Positions 1-6,389 of a stretch of DNA of 6,595 nucleotides are shown piece by piece (position 1 is the stretch's first letter; every line of letters begins with the position of its first letter). The position numbers were made by a program, and so were the translations under genes. A model generated the notes under the pieces. That model saw only the letters and a program-made list of their open reading frames with translations. It was not told where the DNA came from and made no database searches. The stretch is from JBBRWO01 sp038249135 (lineage in GTDB: Bacteria > Actinomycetota > Coriobacteriia > Anaerosomatales > JAAXUF01). Location: NCBI GenBank assembly GCA_038249135.1, contig JBBRWO010000119.1, positions 1-6,595 on the forward strand. Direction: 5' to 3'.

Positions 1-2205
1 CTGCTGCTCCAGGCGTCCGACCTCCTCGAGCATTGAGTCGTGCTCGCCCGTGAGAGCGGCGATCTTCTGCGAGAGTTCGAGCGCGTCCTGCTGAGCGGCG
101 GCCAGTGCTTCCTCGGCATCCGAGAAGCTCGACTCGGCCTCTCCCACCGCGGCGCTCTGGGCGATCATGAGGTCGTGCAGCTCGTTGATGCGACGCTTGC
201 GGGCGAGTACGCCTTGCGTGTCGGAGACCTGAGTGCCCAGCGTCAGCTTGCCGCTCGGCCAGACCACGGCACCGTCGCGAGTGGCGAAGCGCGCACCGGT
301 GTCGTCTGTCGCAGCCGCAGCAAGAGCGGCCTCGATGCTGTCGACCACGAACACGTCGCCGAGGAGCGCCTCGACCGCAGGGCGGACCTTATCGTCGCAC
401 TGCAACTCATCGAGCAGCCTCGCGCCCGCGGACGGCGTACCGCGCAGGCGCAGTCGTGACCCGATCACCGGGACGATCGACATCTCGCCTTCAGTGTGGT
501 CGCGCAACTCAAGCGCGACCGCGGCGGCGGCCGCAGCGTCGGTGACGATGACGCCAAACAGGTCCGCGCCGAGCAGTCTCTCGACCAGCGCCTCGTAGTG
601 CACGGGGGCGCGGACGACCTCAGCGATGGGGCCGACAAGTCCCGTCAGCTCGCGCTCTTTGGCGAGCGCCCATGCCAGCGCGGGCGACGCGCTCTCAAAC
701 GCGCGGTCGACCTCCTGTAGTCCGCGAGTCTCCGCGCGTGCCTCGGAGAGGATCTCGCGACGGGTCTCGAGCTCCTTGCGCCGCGAGTCAAGAACGCGGA
801 CGCGCTTGTCGACGTCGGAGTCGGCCAGAGCGACCTCGCGACGAGTGTGTGCCAGCTGGCTGATGAGCCCGTCGAGCCTCGACCTGCGAGCCGAGAGGGT
901 CGCCTGCGCACCCTGACGCTGCTCGCGGATCTGTGCGGCGCGCTCGGCGAGTAGTTCCTGCTCGAGGGTGAACGCCGAGAGGGCTTGCTCCGCTTTCGCA
1001 GACTCGGCGCGGTCGTCTTCGAGTAGCTTGCGCGTACGGCGGGTCTCGGCGTTGAGTCGACCGAGCTCGTCATCGGCTGCCATGCGCGCCTTACGGACGG
1101 CCTCGGCCTCGCGACGCAACTCGTTGAGCTGGCCGTACAGCGCCTTCAGGCGCGCGTCGGTCTCCCCACGCTCTGAGGACAGTCGCTCGAGTTCGCCGCC
1201 ACGTACTGCACTGCGCGTCTCGGAATGGTGCAGCTTCTGACGCAGTTCAGAGAGCCTCGAGATGAGGTTCTTGCCCTTTTCTTCGAGCAGGAGCAGACCT
1301 GCGTCGAGACGCTCGAGAATCGACTGCATCCGCCGGCGCTGCTCGGAGAGGTCGCCGACGAACAGCCCCTTCTCCTCCAGCAGCGACTGGAACTTGGCGA
1401 GTTCACGCTCCTTCTCGGCGAGTCGGTACCGCGAGAGGTCGATGTCGGCGTCGGACTCCTTCTCGCGCTTGGCGAGCTCATCCCAGCCGGTCTGGAGGCG
1501 GCGCAGGTCGTCGACGGCGAGTTCCAGATCCAGCTCACGCAGCTGGCCGACGAGGCCCGCGTGCTGCTGCGCCTTGTTGGCCTGACGCTCGAGCGGGCGA
1601 AGCTGCCGATCGATCTCGACGGCGATGTCGCGAGCGCGCTCGAGATGAGCGTCCATTGCGGTGAGCTTGCGAAGCGCGCGTTCCTTGCGCTTCTTATGCT
1701 TGAGTACGCCCGCTGCCTCTTCGATGAGCGACCGACGCTCTTCAGGACGCGAGTTCAGAACCTCGTCGAGACGGCCCTGGCTGATGATCGAATGAGTGTC
1801 ACGGCCGAGGCCGGAGTCCGAGAGCAGGTCCTGGATATCCATGAGCCGTGTCGGCGCCTGGTTGATCAGGTACTCGGACTCGCCGTTGCGAAACATACGG
1901 CGCGTGACGGTGACCTCGTTGAACTCGAGCGGCAGCGTCCCGTCGGAGTTGTCGAGCACCAGATCCACCTCGGCCACACCAACGGCCTGCCTCGCCGAGG
2001 AGCCCGCGAAGATGACGTCTTCCATCGCAGAACCGCGCAACTGCTTGGCGCTCTGCTCGCCGAGCACCCACAGCACGGCGTCGGAGATATTCGACTTGCC
2101 GGAACCGTTGGGGCCCACCACGACGGTAACGCCCGGCTCGAGCTGCATCGCGCTCTTGTCGGCGAATGACTTGAAGCCTTTGAGTGCAAGTGACTTGAGG
2201 TGCAC
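1..2205 (-). CDS. smc: Chromosome segregation protein SMC, N-terminal 735 residues (partial, runs off left edge)
   Basis: SMC is a cytoplasmic ATPase that, with ScpA and ScpB, forms the bacterial condensin that organises and separates replicated chromosomes. The frame is open without a stop from the GTG at 2205 to base 1. The N-terminus begins with the family pattern LKSLALKGFKSFADK (residues 3-17). Walker A is GPNGSGKSN at 31-39, a conserved GEQ follows at 49-51, and SQGRLDEVL (142-150) leads into PEERRSLIEEAAG. A long Glu/Arg/Leu/Ala-rich coiled coil runs from about 170 to 515, the hinge from about 518 to 670, and the returning coiled coil starts at the window edge. Family members have about 1,170-1,190 residues, so the signature motif, Walker B and C-terminal head lie outside. 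GTG is chosen because family similarity begins immediately after it; the ribosome site (GGGGG, 4 nt upstream) is weak. The gene lies 111 nt after rnc and may have its own promoter. The hinge glycine motif is altered (see findings). Confidence 0.96.
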   Translation of the reverse strand, partial: MHLKSLALKGFKSFADKSAMQLEPGVTVVVGPNGSGKSNISDAVLWVLGEQSAKQLRGSAMEDVIFAGSSARQAVGVAEVDLVLDNSDGTLPLEFNEVTVTRRMFRNGESEYLINQAPTRLMDIQDLLSDSGLGRDTHSIISQGRLDEVLNSRPEERRSLIEEAAGVLKHKKRKERALRKLTAMDAHLERARDIAVEIDRQLRPLERQANKAQQHAGLVGQLRELDLELAVDDLRRLQTGWDELAKREKESDADIDLSRYRLAEKERELAKFQSLLEEKGLFVGDLSEQRRRMQSILERLDAGLLLLEEKGKNLISRLSELRQKLHHSETRSAVRGGELERLSSERGETDARLKALYGQLNELRREAEAVRKARMAADDELGRLNAETRRTRKLLEDDRAESAKAEQALSAFTLEQELLAERAAQIREQRQGAQATLSARRSRLDGLISQLAHTRREVALADSDVDKRVRVLDSRRKELETRREILSEARAETRGLQEVDRAFESASPALAWALAKERELTGLVGPIAEVVRAPVHYEALVERLLGADLFGVIVTDAAAAAAVALELRDHTEGEMSIVPVIGSRLRLRGTPSAGARLLDELQCDDKVRPAVEALLGDVFVVDSIEAALAAAATDDTGARFATRDGAVVWPSGKLTLGTQVSDTQGVLARKRRINELHDLMIAQSAAVGEAESSFSDAEEALAAAQQDALELSQKIAALTGEHDSMLEEVGRLEQQ

Positions 2206-2263
2206 GGAACCCCCGGAAAGAGACGACGTGAGCGACGGATTTTGAGCACGAAACGCGAGCGAA

Positions 2264-2272
2264 AGTGTAGCA
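2264..2272 (-). promoter_or_regulatory. Possible extended -10 promoter for smc
   Basis: On the minus strand the rnc-smc gap contains TGCTACACT, which fits an extended -10 element (TGn followed by TACACT, two differences from TATAAT). It would start transcription near 2257 and give smc a leader of about 50 nt. No convincing -35 hexamer lies 16-18 nt upstream, where the sequence is GC-rich (GGCGTG or similar). Transcription of smc by read-through from the fab-rnc operon remains equally possible. This is a motif match only. Confidence 0.3.
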
Positions 2273-2316
2273 CAGGGCGGTCGCGCCACGCCCACCCAAA
2301 GCCGCCGAACGATGCT

Positions 2317-3042
2317 CTATCGCTTGGCGGTGAGTGTTGCGAGCGCCACCATGGCCGCAGCGGCCTCGGCCTCGCGCTTGGTTCGACCGCTGCCTTCCCC
2401 AAGACGCTCTCCAGCCACGTCGACGGTGACGCTGAAGGTGCGGTCGTGCGGCGGACCGTCGATGGCGATCGTCTCGTACACAGGCGACTCACCGCGCGCT
2501 TGGACGAGCTCCTGCAACCGCGACTTGGGATTCTCCGGCGTGGTAGCGGCATCCTCGGTGATGAGCGGCCCGAGCGTGCGAAGGACCCACTCACGTGCAG
2601 CGTCTATGCCGCCATCCAGATACAGCGCGGCGGTCAACGCCTCATAGGCATTCTCAAGTGCCGAGTTCAGACCGCGGCCACCGGTGCCTCGCTCACTCTC
2701 CCCGACGATCAGGGCATCAAGCAGACCCAACTCGCGCGCAACACCGGAGAGCACCGTCCCGGCAACCAGCGAGACTTTGATCCGCGTCATACCGCCTTCG
2801 CGCATGGACGGAAAGCGACCGAACGTCTCCTCGGCGATGATGAAGCCGAGGATCGAATCGCCGAGGAACTCAAGGCGCTCATAGAAGCTGTCGGCATCGG
2901 TGTCCTCCACAGCCGAAGGATGCGTCAGTGCGCGTCTGAGCAGTTCGCGATCGGCGAACCGACGACCGAGTATCTCCTCGGCACGATCAACCCGCGCGGA
3001 AACATCAGGCACGGACGGCGCTGCGCCGCGGCGGCGAGTCAT
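2317..3042 (-). CDS. rnc: Ribonuclease III
   Basis: RNase III is a cytoplasmic, Mg-dependent, homodimeric endonuclease that cuts double-stranded RNA, including rRNA precursors, mRNA hairpins and antisense duplexes. The 241-residue protein has the normal length and two domains. The catalytic domain (about 18-165) carries the signature YERLEFLGDSIL (54-65), with Glu58 and Asp62 matching E. coli Glu41 and Asp45. The second metal-site segment is ENAYEALTAALYLD (130-143): Glu134 matches E. coli Glu117, but Asn131 stands where E. coli has Asp114. The double-stranded RNA-binding domain (about 169-239) begins with PKSRLQELVQ and ends with GSGRTKREAEAAAA. The ATG is 4 nt after the fabF stop and a GAGG lies about 10 nt upstream, inside the end of fabF, so translation is probably coupled to fabF. 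A 17-residue basic and Pro-containing N-terminal extension precedes the first helix. Identity is secure; full catalytic activity is less certain because of Asn131. Confidence 0.96.
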   Translation of the reverse strand: MTRRRGAAPSVPDVSARVDRAEEILGRRFADRELLRRALTHPSAVEDTDADSFYERLEFLGDSILGFIIAEETFGRFPSMREGGMTRIKVSLVAGTVLSGVARELGLLDALIVGESERGTGGRGLNSALENAYEALTAALYLDGGIDAAREWVLRTLGPLITEDAATTPENPKSRLQELVQARGESPVYETIAIDGPPHDRTFSVTVDVAGERLGEGSGRTKREAEAAAAMVALATLTAKR

Positions 3043-3046
3043 GCGC

Positions 3047-4276
3047 CTACGGCCTCGCCAAAATGATTGTCGCGTTGTGTCCGCCGAAGCCGAACGAGTT
3101 GCTCATGCAGACGTTGAGATCGGCCTTGCGCGCAACGTTGGGCACGTAGTCGAGGTCGCACTCCGGATCGGGATCCGTGAGGTTGATGGTCGGCGGGATG
3201 AGACCGTGTTCCATAGCGAGCACGCATACGGCGGCTTCAGCTGCACCCGCCCCGCCGAGCATGTGGCCCATCATCGACTTGGTGGAGCTGATGGCGGGAG
3301 CGTCGGCACCGAATACGGCTTTGATCGCATTGGTCTCCGCGATGTCGCCGGCGGGAGTCGAGGTCCCGTGCGCGTTGATGTAATCGACGTCGGCGGGGCT
3401 CAGCCCTGACTCGGCCAGAGCCTCTTCCATCGCGCGGATGGCACCGCTGCCGTCAGGTGCCGGCGAGGTGATGTGGTAGGCATCCGCGGTCGCCCCGTAG
3501 CCGACAAGCTCCGCGCGAATACGCGCGCCGCGAGCGACCGCGTGGTCCCAGTCCTCGAGCACTAGGATGCCGCCGCCTTCAGCGATGACGAAACCGTCGC
3601 GACCGCTGTCCCACGGGCGGCTGGCGCCCTGGGGGTCGTCGTTGCGGGTCGAAAGTGCACGAGCAGCACCAAATCCAGCGACGCCGAGAGGGGTGACGCC
3701 GGCGTCGAAGCCGCCAGCGACGATGACGTCGGCGCGACCGAGACGAATCGCCGCAGCAGCTTCGCCGATCGCGTGAGTACCCGTTGCGCACGCCGAGACA
3801 GGCGCGTAGTTGACGCCCTTGAGGTTGTGCTTGATCGAGATCTGGCCGGCGGCCAGGTCGACGATCATCATCGGAACCAGGAAGGGGCTGATGCGGCTCG
3901 GACCGCGCTCGTTGAGGAGCGCGACCTGCTCCTCCATGGTACCCAGACCGCCGATACCCGAGCCGACGATGCATCCCGCGCGCAGCGCGAGTTCGTCATC
4001 GATCTCACTCAGGCCTGCGTCGCGCAGTGCCTCATCGGCGGCCACCATCGCGAACTGCTGGAAACGCGACATGCGCCGTGCCTCTTTGCGGTCGATGACC
4101 GATGACGGATCGAAGTCGTGAATGTAGCCGGCGAATGTCGTGGTGTACTCGGCGGTGTCGAAGTGCTCGATGGCCGTGATGCCGCTCTTGCCCTGCGAGA
4201 GTGACTCCCACATGGCTTCCTGTCCGACACCCGTTGAGGTGACGACACCGACCCCGGTTACCGCGATACGCCTCAT
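3047..4276 (-). CDS. fabF: Beta-ketoacyl-[acyl-carrier-protein] synthase II
   Basis: FabF is the elongating condensing enzyme of type II fatty acid synthesis. It takes an acyl chain from ACP onto a cysteine and joins it to malonyl-ACP with loss of CO2. The 409-residue length is typical. The thiolase-fold catalytic triad is complete: Cys163 in VSACATGTHA, His303 in NAHGTSTPAGD and His338 in KSMMGHMLGGAG, with Lys333 of the same loop present. The glycine-rich C-terminal segment NSFGFGGHNA (393-402) is the usual family ending. The complete triad argues against a chain-length factor or a decarboxylase-only homologue, and FabB is less likely because the sequence aligns position by position with E. 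coli FabF at Cys163 and His303. The ATG at 4276 overlaps the fabK stop in an ATGA tetranucleotide, and GAAGGGA lies about 8-9 nt upstream inside fabK, indicating translational coupling. The stop is followed 4 nt later by rnc. Confidence 0.97.
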   Translation of the reverse strand: MRRIAVTGVGVVTSTGVGQEAMWESLSQGKSGITAIEHFDTAEYTTTFAGYIHDFDPSSVIDRKEARRMSRFQQFAMVAADEALRDAGLSEIDDELALRAGCIVGSGIGGLGTMEEQVALLNERGPSRISPFLVPMMIVDLAAGQISIKHNLKGVNYAPVSACATGTHAIGEAAAAIRLGRADVIVAGGFDAGVTPLGVAGFGAARALSTRNDDPQGASRPWDSGRDGFVIAEGGGILVLEDWDHAVARGARIRAELVGYGATADAYHITSPAPDGSGAIRAMEEALAESGLSPADVDYINAHGTSTPAGDIAETNAIKAVFGADAPAISSTKSMMGHMLGGAGAAEAAVCVLAMEHGLIPPTINLTDPDPECDLDYVPNVARKADLNVCMSNSFGFGGHNATIILARP

Positions 4277-5238
4277 GACGACTTCCCTTCGGCGGCTGCG
4301 TACTCGGTCTCAAGCCTGGCCATCAGCTCGGCTACATGCGGGATGTCGTGGATGTCAGCTGCGGCCGAGCCGGCGAACACGAGTCCCTGGTCAACATCGC
4401 CACGCTGCGCCATCTCGAGCTCGTTCATGATGCAGTATTCCTTGTGGCACGCCTTCAGGCAGGTGATGCACCGAGGAATCTTGGGGTAGTCCTCTTGCTG
4501 GGTGCGCTCCCAGAATGCGTTCTTGAGCGCGCGTCCCGGCAGCCCGACGGGGCTCTTGATCAGTACGACCTCGTCGGGGGTCGCGTCGACGTACATCTGC
4601 TTGAACGCCTCGGGCGCTGAAGACTCGACCGTCGCTGCGAATCGCGAGCCCATCTGTACACCAGCGGCACCAAGCGCGAGCACCTCGGCGATGTCGGCTC
4701 CGTTGACCACACCGCCGGCGCCGATGACAGGGATGTCGACGGCCGCGACAATCTCCGGCAGCAGGTCGCGCATGAGACGATCCGTGCCGAGGTGTCCCCC
4801 GGCCTCTACGCCTTCGACCACGACGGCCGAGGCGCCAAACTTCTGGGACAGCTGAGCGACACGGACGCTACCGACGATGGGAATCATCGGGACGCCGGCC
4901 TCCTTGCACCAGCCAAAGACGTCGCGCGAGAATCCCGCGCCCGCGATGACGAGGTCGATGCCCTCGTCCAGCGCGGTCTGCACCATCTCTTTGAACGCAC
5001 TGATGGCGACCATGATGTTCACGCCGATCAGGCCGCACCCGTTACTGAGCGCTCGCGCCGCGCGAATCTCGTTTCGCAGCTCGTCCGGGGTCAGACCGCT
5101 TCCCGCGATGATGCCGATACCACCTGCGGCAGCGACTGCGCCGGCAAGCGGTGACAGCGAGATGCGGACGGCCATTCCACCTTGGATGATCGGGAGACGA
5201 GCAGTGCGTCCGCCGATGGTCAGAGAAGGCATGTTCAC
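4273..5238 (-). CDS. fabK: FabK-type enoyl-ACP reductase (FMN-dependent, nitronate monooxygenase-like fold) with C-terminal cysteine cluster
   Basis: This 321-residue flavoprotein belongs to the FabK / 2-nitropropane dioxygenase-like TIM-barrel family. FabK reduces trans-2-enoyl-ACP to acyl-ACP with NAD(P)H and FMN, the last step of each elongation cycle. Visible motifs are PIIQGGMAVRIS (16-27), GVNIMV (72-77), EGVEAGGHLG (142-151, with His149 at the conserved FabK histidine), IPVIGAGGV (169-177) and GVQMGSRF (193-200), the last two being phosphate-binding segments. A cluster CX2CX3CX4C occupies 257-269 (Cys257, 260, 264, 269), which the well-studied streptococcal FabK lacks as far as I recall. 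The start is GTG at 5238, with AAAGG 13 nt upstream; an ATG two codons downstream (5232) is the alternative, and an in-frame TGA at 5245-5247 rules out anything longer. Its place between acpP and fabF, with no other enoyl reductase visible, supports the FabK role. From sequence alone a nitronate monooxygenase cannot be excluded. Confidence 0.85.
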   Translation of the reverse strand: MNMPSLTIGGRTARLPIIQGGMAVRISLSPLAGAVAAAGGIGIIAGSGLTPDELRNEIRAARALSNGCGLIGVNIMVAISAFKEMVQTALDEGIDLVIAGAGFSRDVFGWCKEAGVPMIPIVGSVRVAQLSQKFGASAVVVEGVEAGGHLGTDRLMRDLLPEIVAAVDIPVIGAGGVVNGADIAEVLALGAAGVQMGSRFAATVESSAPEAFKQMYVDATPDEVVLIKSPVGLPGRALKNAFWERTQQEDYPKIPRCITCLKACHKEYCIMNELEMAQRGDVDQGLVFAGSAAADIHDIPHVAELMARLETEYAAAEGKSS

Positions 5239-5280
5239 GATGGGTCAGCGCCTTTCGCGCGGGGATTCGTCAAGAGCGCA

Positions 5281-5323
5281 CGTACACGCCCGGCGGCTCG
5301 GAGGCCGCCGGGCGACGTGTGCG
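5281..5323 (-). other. Strong GC-rich stem-loop between acpP and fabK
   Basis: A perfect 11-bp inverted repeat (arms 5287-5297 and 5304-5314, CGCCCGGCGGC and its complement) encloses a 6-nt loop. A further 6 pairs (5281-5286 with 5318-5323, one G-U) continue the stem after a 3-nt bulge. On the transcript it begins 5 nt after the acpP stop codon. No T-run follows on the minus strand (TGCGCTCTTGACG), so it is not a canonical intrinsic terminator. It could act as a partial terminator or as a 3' barrier that stabilises an acpP-ended mRNA, which would raise AcpP relative to the downstream enzymes. The structure is seen directly; the role is inferred. Confidence 0.7.
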
Positions 5324-5328
5324 AAAAC

Positions 5329-5565
5329 CTAGTTGGCCGAGATGAACTCGACGGCATTGCCGACGGTCTTGATGTTCTCGGCTTCCTCGTCCGGGATGGA
5401 GATACCGAACTTATCCTCCAGCGCCATGACGAGCTCGACGATATCGAGCGAATCAGCACCGAGGTCGTCGACGAACGAGGCATCCTCGGTCACGTCCTCT
5501 TCCTCGACGTTGAGCTGCTCGACGATGACTGCCTTTACCTTCTCAATGATCTCTTCACGCTCCAT
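5329..5565 (-). CDS. acpP: Acyl carrier protein
   Basis: AcpP is the small acidic cytoplasmic protein that carries growing acyl chains on a 4'-phosphopantetheine arm through all steps of fatty acid synthesis, and also donates acyl groups to lipid assembly. The 78-residue product has the normal length. The attachment motif GADSLDIVELVM is complete, with Ser39 as the modified residue (Ser36 in mature E. coli ACP), and helix II continues as ALEDKFGI. The Glu/Asp-rich composition is typical. I chose the ATG at 5565 and not the in-frame GTG at 5574, because AAGGAGG sits 8 nt before the ATG and the GTG lies within that ribosome site. Gaps of 68 nt before and 90 nt after, each with a hairpin, set acpP apart from its overlapping neighbours and suggest separate control of its expression level. 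Confidence 0.98.
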   Translation of the reverse strand: MEREEIIEKVKAVIVEQLNVEEEDVTEDASFVDDLGADSLDIVELVMALEDKFGISIPDEEAENIKTVGNAVEFISAN

Positions 5566-5573
5566 GTAGCACA

Positions 5574-5580
5574 CCTCCTT
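5574..5580 (-). promoter_or_regulatory. Strong Shine-Dalgarno of acpP
   Basis: AAGGAGG lies 8 nt upstream of the acpP ATG and is a near-perfect match to the 16S rRNA 3' end. It is the best ribosome site in the window, which fits the high demand for ACP. It fixes the start at 5565 and excludes the overlapping GTG three codons upstream. Confidence 0.85.
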
Positions 5581-5607
5581 CCACCGCTGCCGGGGGGACT
5601 ATCGCCA

Positions 5608-5622
5608 GGGCGCAGTGCGCCC
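5608..5622 (-). other. Small hairpin in the fabG-acpP gap
   Basis: GGGCGC at 5608-5613 pairs with GCGCCC at 5617-5622 across a 3-nt loop. It begins 11 nt after the fabG stop. There is no T-run after it on the minus strand, so it is not a standard terminator. It may be a minor stability or processing element in the acpP leader, or chance in GC-rich DNA. Confidence 0.35.
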
Positions 5623-5633
5623 GGTAGCGCCAG

Positions 5634-6389
5634 TTACGAAAACGTCATTCCGCCATCCACCGCCAGAACCTGACCTGTGACGTAGGATGCCTCATCTCCT
5701 GCCAAGAACGCTACGACTTGCGCAACTTCCTCGGCAGATCCGAAACGATGCAACGCGATTTCTTTGCGAGCCGCGTCCGTTACGGCCTCAGGAAGCGACG
5801 ACGTCATGTCGGTCTCGATGAAGCCGGGAGCAACCGCATTGGCGCGTACGCCACGAGGTGCCAACTCCTTGGCGACGGACTTCGTGAGGCCGATAACGCC
5901 CGCCTTGGCCGCAGCATAGTTGGCCTGACCGGCGTTGCCGACGAGACCGATCACAGATGTCACGTTCACGATAGAACCACTTCGCTGCTTCATCAGGTGG
6001 CGGGCAGCCGCACGGGTCACATTGAACACACCCGTGAGATTGGTGTCGATGACGGCGGTCCAGTCGTCGTCGCTCATGCGAACCACGAGACCGTCGCGAG
6101 TGATGCCTGCGTTGTTGACCACGATATCGAGTCCGCCAAGCGCCTCGATGGTCGTTTCAAAGAGACGATTCGCTGCGGCGGCGTCGGCCACGTCGGCCTG
6201 GATCGCGACCGCTCGACCCCCTGCCGCCTCGATCTCGGCGACGATCGCCGCAGCAGCAGCCTCGGACCCTGCGTAGTTGACGGCCACGGCCGCACCCTGG
6301 CTGGCCAGTTTCCGGGCGATTGCCGCACCGATACCGCGTGAGGCGCCGGTCACTAACGCCGTCTTACCGCTCAGGTCTCCCACGATCAC
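5634..6389 (-). CDS. fabG: 3-oxoacyl-[acyl-carrier-protein] reductase
   Basis: FabG reduces beta-ketoacyl-ACP to beta-hydroxyacyl-ACP with NADPH, the first reduction of the elongation cycle, as a cytoplasmic tetramer. The 251-residue protein is a classical short-chain dehydrogenase. It has the cofactor motif TGASRGIG (14-21), the NNAG motif (92-95), the catalytic tetrad Asn117, Ser145, Tyr158 and Lys162 (YxxxK), the PGFIETDM segment (189-196) and the C-terminal tetramer segment GQVLAVDGGM. The GTG start at 6389 overlaps the fabD stop in a GTGA tetranucleotide, with GGAGG 4 nt upstream. A second GTG at 6383 (residue 3) has a 10-nt spacing and would also agree with family N-termini, so the first two residues are uncertain. 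Context between fabD and acpP makes FabG the assignment over other short-chain dehydrogenases. Confidence 0.97.
   Translation of the reverse strand: MIVGDLSGKTALVTGASRGIGAAIARKLASQGAAVAVNYAGSEAAAAAIVAEIEAAGGRAVAIQADVADAAAANRLFETTIEALGGLDIVVNNAGITRDGLVVRMSDDDWTAVIDTNLTGVFNVTRAAARHLMKQRSGSIVNVTSVIGLVGNAGQANYAAAKAGVIGLTKSVAKELAPRGVRANAVAPGFIETDMTSSLPEAVTDAARKEIALHRFGSAEEVAQVVAFLAGDEASYVTGQVLAVDGGMTFS

Noticed and set aside
1225..2169. A 314-codon plus-strand open frame opposite smc
   Set aside because: It is the exact reverse-complement register of the smc reading frame. GC-rich codon use and coiled-coil composition keep the opposite frame open. The minus strand has clear SMC motifs, and the plus product matches nothing I recognise.
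2200..3066. A 288-codon plus-strand open frame opposite rnc
   Set aside because: It covers the RNase III gene, has no recognisable domain and has no supporting ribosome site. It is a shadow of GC-rich coding DNA.
4273..5238. Calling the flavoprotein a nitronate monooxygenase
   Set aside because: The fold is shared, but the location inside a fab operon and the EGVEAGGHLG motif favour enoyl-ACP reductase. The alternative is kept only as a caveat in the feature.
5245..5275. A promoter for fabK based on TTGACG in the acpP-fabK gap
   Set aside because: On the minus strand TTGACG resembles a -35 box, but the sequence 17 nt downstream (CGCTGA) does not resemble a -10 box.
5281..5323. Calling the acpP-fabK stem-loop an intrinsic terminator
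   Set aside because: No run of T follows the stem on the transcribed strand, and the downstream genes form a continuous, coupled gene set. I listed it as a structure of uncertain role.
5566..5574. A GTG start for acpP three codons upstream of the ATG
   Set aside because: The GTG overlaps the AAGGAGG ribosome site itself, and the ATG has ideal 8-nt spacing and gives the usual 78-residue length.
5718..6341. A 207-codon plus-strand open frame opposite fabG
   Set aside because: The minus-strand fabG is complete with all catalytic residues. The plus frame has no recognisable motifs.
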